From: Gemmatimonadota bacterium
GTDB taxonomy: Bacteria > Latescibacterota > UBA2968 > UBA8231
Length of the DNA: 5,317 nt
Reading direction: 5' to 3'
Assembly (NCBI GenBank): GCA_026706505.1
Contig: JAPOYQ010000644.1
Coordinates: 1-5,317, forward strand
Shown: one piece after another, positions 4,021 to 5,317 of the stretch
Layout of the letters: each line of letters opens with the position of its first letter
Numbering within the stretch: position 1 is the first letter of the stretch
Position numbers and translations under genes: made by a program
Notes under the pieces: model-generated
Seen by the model: only the letters and a program-made list of their open reading frames with translations
The model's database searches: none
What the model was told of the DNA's origin: nothing

Positions 4021-4506
4021 ATGCGACCTAAAGGCAGTGCCGATCGGCTAGAATATCGCCGCCAATGGGCGGTTGGGTTGCTTGAGGAAGGCAAAAGCAT
4101 CAACGAAGTGGCTCGTCTGGTCAAAGCCTCCCCCTCTTCGGTTCATCGGTGGAAGGAACGGAAGGCCCACCACGGGGCGGCGGGGCTGAAAGCCAAACCG
4201 CATCCGGGCCGGGGCTGTCGATTGAGTGGCCAAGACCAGGCGCAGTTGAAAAAGCTTTTGCTGGCAGGCCCCCAAGCGGCCGGCTTTGATAGCGCGTTGT
4301 GGACCTGTAGGCGCGTAGCCCAGGTGATTGAACAAACCTTTGGGGTGTCCTATCATCCCGATCATGTGGGTCGTCTGCTGCATGGGTTGGGTTTTTCGTG
4401 CCAATATCCCCAGCACCAGGCGCGGGAACAGGATGAGCAGGCTGTGCGCCAATGGCGTTTGGTGGAATGGCCGCGGATTAAAAAAAAGCCCGACAAAAAA
4501 GGATGA
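4021..4506 (+). CDS. IS630 transposase, first frame (DNA-binding part)
   Basis: This 161-residue product carries the N-terminal DNA-binding half of an IS630 transposase. A helix-turn-helix lies at about 25-48 (INEVARLVKASPSSVHRWKE). A second, winged-helix-like domain lies at about 88-150, with the family pattern LWTCRRVAQVIEQTFGV, HVGRLLHGLGFS, then QWRLVEWPRIKKK. The ATG has no close Shine-Dalgarno (AAGGA at 3996-4000 is 20 nt away). The frame ends in GGATGA, overlapping the start of the second part by 4 nt. In single-frame relatives the IKKK segment continues straight into the catalytic domain, which is why a -1 shift is expected just before the end. Confidence 0.9.
   Translation: MRPKGSADRLEYRRQWAVGLLEEGKSINEVARLVKASPSSVHRWKERKAHHGAAGLKAKPHPGRGCRLSGQDQAQLKKLLLAGPQAAGFDSALWTCRRVAQVIEQTFGVSYHPDHVGRLLHGLGFSCQYPQHQAREQDEQAVRQWRLVEWPRIKKKPDKKG
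4482..4488 (+). promoter_or_regulatory. Programmed -1 frameshift slippery site (A AAA AAG)
   Basis: In the frame of the first part the codons read AAA AAA AAG, so A-AAA-AAG at 4482-4488 is in the exact X-XXY-YYZ phase for -1 slippage. It is one of the most efficient bacterial slippery heptamers. Slipping gives ...WPRIKKK-ARQKR-MTIVWIDQSG, which restores the usual continuous IS630 protein of about 338 aa. A -1-frame stop at 4479-4481 restricts the shift to the A8 run at 4480-4487 or later. Transcriptional slippage on the A8 run could also join the frames. Confidence 0.8.
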
Positions 4507-5036
4507 CCATCGTCTGGATCGATCAGAGCGGCTTCCTGTTGCAACCCACCCGTCGTAGGACGTGGGCTTTGTCGGGTCACACGCCCATACACCCGGTGTG
4601 GAATCGCCACGATCGCTTGTCGGTTCAGGCTGCGATTACCTTGCCGCCTCGACGGAAGCGGTTGGGCGTTTATTTTCGGTTGTATGAGCATAATATTGAT
4701 GCGCAGGATGTGGTCTCCTTTGTTGGTCATCTGCTGCGTATGATACGGCGCAAGGTCGTGCTCATATGGGATCGGTGGAGTGTGCATCGCGCCGCGGTAG
4801 CGATCTTGCAAACAAGGTATCCCGATCAACTGGAGGTCGAATGGATTCCCGCTTATGCACCCGAATTGAATCCGGTCGAACAGGTCTGGAATCATACCAA
4901 GTATGGCCATCTGGCCAATTTTATCCCAGACCACATCGACGACTTGACCGATGCAGCTATGATGTCGATCACTACCCAACATCATGATAACAACCTGATT
5001 CGAGGCTTCTTCAAGTATGCACAACTTAAACTGTAA
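4503..5036 (+). CDS. IS630 transposase, second frame (DDE catalytic domain)
   Basis: This 177-residue part starts at an ATG overlapping the first frame's TGA (ATGA), or is reached by the -1 shift upstream. The DDE triad is visible: Asp7 in VWIDQSGF, Asp90 in LIWDRWSVH, and Glu126 in YAPELNPVEQVW, with 35 residues between the last two, typical of the IS630/Tc1 superfamily. The usual DESG motif reads DQSG here. The C-terminal tail GFFKYAQLKL is complete, and TAA (5034-5036) lies just inside the right inverted repeat. Confidence 0.9.
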   Translation: MTIVWIDQSGFLLQPTRRRTWALSGHTPIHPVWNRHDRLSVQAAITLPPRRKRLGVYFRLYEHNIDAQDVVSFVGHLLRMIRRKVVLIWDRWSVHRAAVAILQTRYPDQLEVEWIPAYAPELNPVEQVWNHTKYGHLANFIPDHIDDLTDAAMMSITTQHHDNNLIRGFFKYAQLKL

Positions 5037-5039
5037 AAC

Positions 5040-5071
5040 ATTCCTTTATATTTGCAGAGGTCAATAATTTC
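5040..5071 (-). repeat. IS630 right terminal inverted repeat
   Basis: Read on the minus strand it begins GAAATTATTGACCTCTGC and is the partner of 3971-4002 (27 of 32 identical). It also contains the stop codon (5061-5063) of the convergent nuclease-like gene. Confidence 0.9.
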
Positions 5072-5317
5072 TCGTCGCGTCGTCGTCCTCCGCCTCGTAA
5101 GCAACCATCTCCCAGCCGTGAAACACAACGGCCAAGCCGATGTGCCGCACCGACGGGTGGCGGCGGCGCAACGACGAGTCCGCCAAGTAGCCGCGCAACT
5201 GAAGCACAGCCTCCTGCACCTTTTCTGCTAGTAGGGATTGGTCGAGGGTTTCGCGTCGTTTCAGGTACTTCAGTTCCAACACGTAGCCGAACCGCACGTC
5301 GGGATATTGAGCCAGAA
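5061..5317 (-). CDS. PD-(D/E)XK nuclease-like protein, C-terminal fragment (5' end outside window; 3' end altered by IS)
   Basis: The minus-strand frame is open to the window edge. The GTG at 5295-5297 is internal, as coding pattern continues upstream (LAQYPD then VRFGYVLELKYLKR). The segment GYVLELKYLKR, then KVQEAVLQLRGYL, then IGLAVVFHGWEMV, matches the PD-(D/E)XK domain found at the C-terminus of AAA-ATPase-like proteins of the DUF1703/PDDEXK_9 type. The E-L-K of the ExK motif is near 5268-5276, with a candidate acidic partner in the preceding PD. In full-length members an AAA-ATPase-like domain comes first; here it would lie to the right of the window. The final codons (Arg, Asn, Tyr, stop) fall in the IS630 inverted repeat, so the native C-terminus has been replaced, probably with loss of only a few residues. 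The molecular role of the family is poorly known. Confidence 0.75.
   Translation of the reverse strand, partial: LAQYPDVRFGYVLELKYLKRRETLDQSLLAEKVQEAVLQLRGYLADSSLRRRHPSVRHIGLAVVFHGWEMVAYEAEDDDATRNY

Larger units (their letters stand above)
3971..5071 (+). mobile_element. IS630-family insertion sequence, apparently complete
   Basis: The element has 32-bp terminal inverted repeats (3971-4002 and 5040-5071; 27 of 32 identical) around a two-frame IS630 transposase. IS630 elements insert at and duplicate TA. TA lies symmetrically at 3976-3977 and 5065-5066, so the true ends may be 3978 and 5064, with GAAAT/ATTTC being flank; the sequence alone cannot decide between these. The length, about 1.09-1.10 kb, is normal for the family. 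The AT-rich ends contrast with the GC-rich operon. Both reading frames are open and the catalytic residues are present, so the copy may be active. Confidence 0.9.

Noticed and set aside
4362..5024. Minus-strand 220-residue frame inside the IS
   Set aside because: It is a shadow of the transposase DDE domain, whose catalytic residues and inverted-repeat context are clear.

Overview
The window looks like an accessory region of a moderately GC-rich Gram-negative chromosome. The evidence is an RND-type inner-membrane transporter, periplasm-directed proteins, and a near-consensus sigma-54 (RpoN) promoter. A gammaproteobacterium is my best guess, but no housekeeping gene is present to place the organism.

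Left edge: the last 48 codons of a MazF/PemK-family toxin end at 148. About 330 bp without a convincing gene follow (149-481). A sigma-54 promoter lies at 482-497. Its predicted transcript begins with a GC-rich stem-loop (522-554), followed by two very short reading frames that resemble each other, each with a strong Shine-Dalgarno sequence (590-730).

Centre: five same-strand genes read as one operon from that promoter. They are the N-terminal half of an RND efflux permease (773-2269), a C-terminal RND fragment in the same frame just after a TAG stop (2273-2893), a free-standing acyl carrier protein (2960-3232), a small exported rhodanese-like protein (3275-3553), and a MauE/DoxX-type redox-associated membrane protein (3553-3969). 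Two of these proteins look internally trimmed compared with their families. The C-terminal RND fragment lacks the whole second periplasmic domain, and the rhodanese lacks its N-terminal half. A ~50 bp block of the sigma-54 leader recurs as an imperfect direct repeat just before the acyl carrier protein gene (2892-2940), so the RND segment sits between two copies. The operon may be a reduced or rearranged form of an efflux-plus-thiol/acyl module. What it transports or modifies cannot be read from the sequence.

Right: a complete IS630-family insertion sequence (about 3971-5071) has 32-bp terminal inverted repeats. Its transposase is split into two frames joined by a canonical A-AAA-AAG -1 slippery site. 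It separates the operon from a convergent, partial PD-(D/E)XK nuclease-like gene on the minus strand, whose final codons and stop lie in the IS end.
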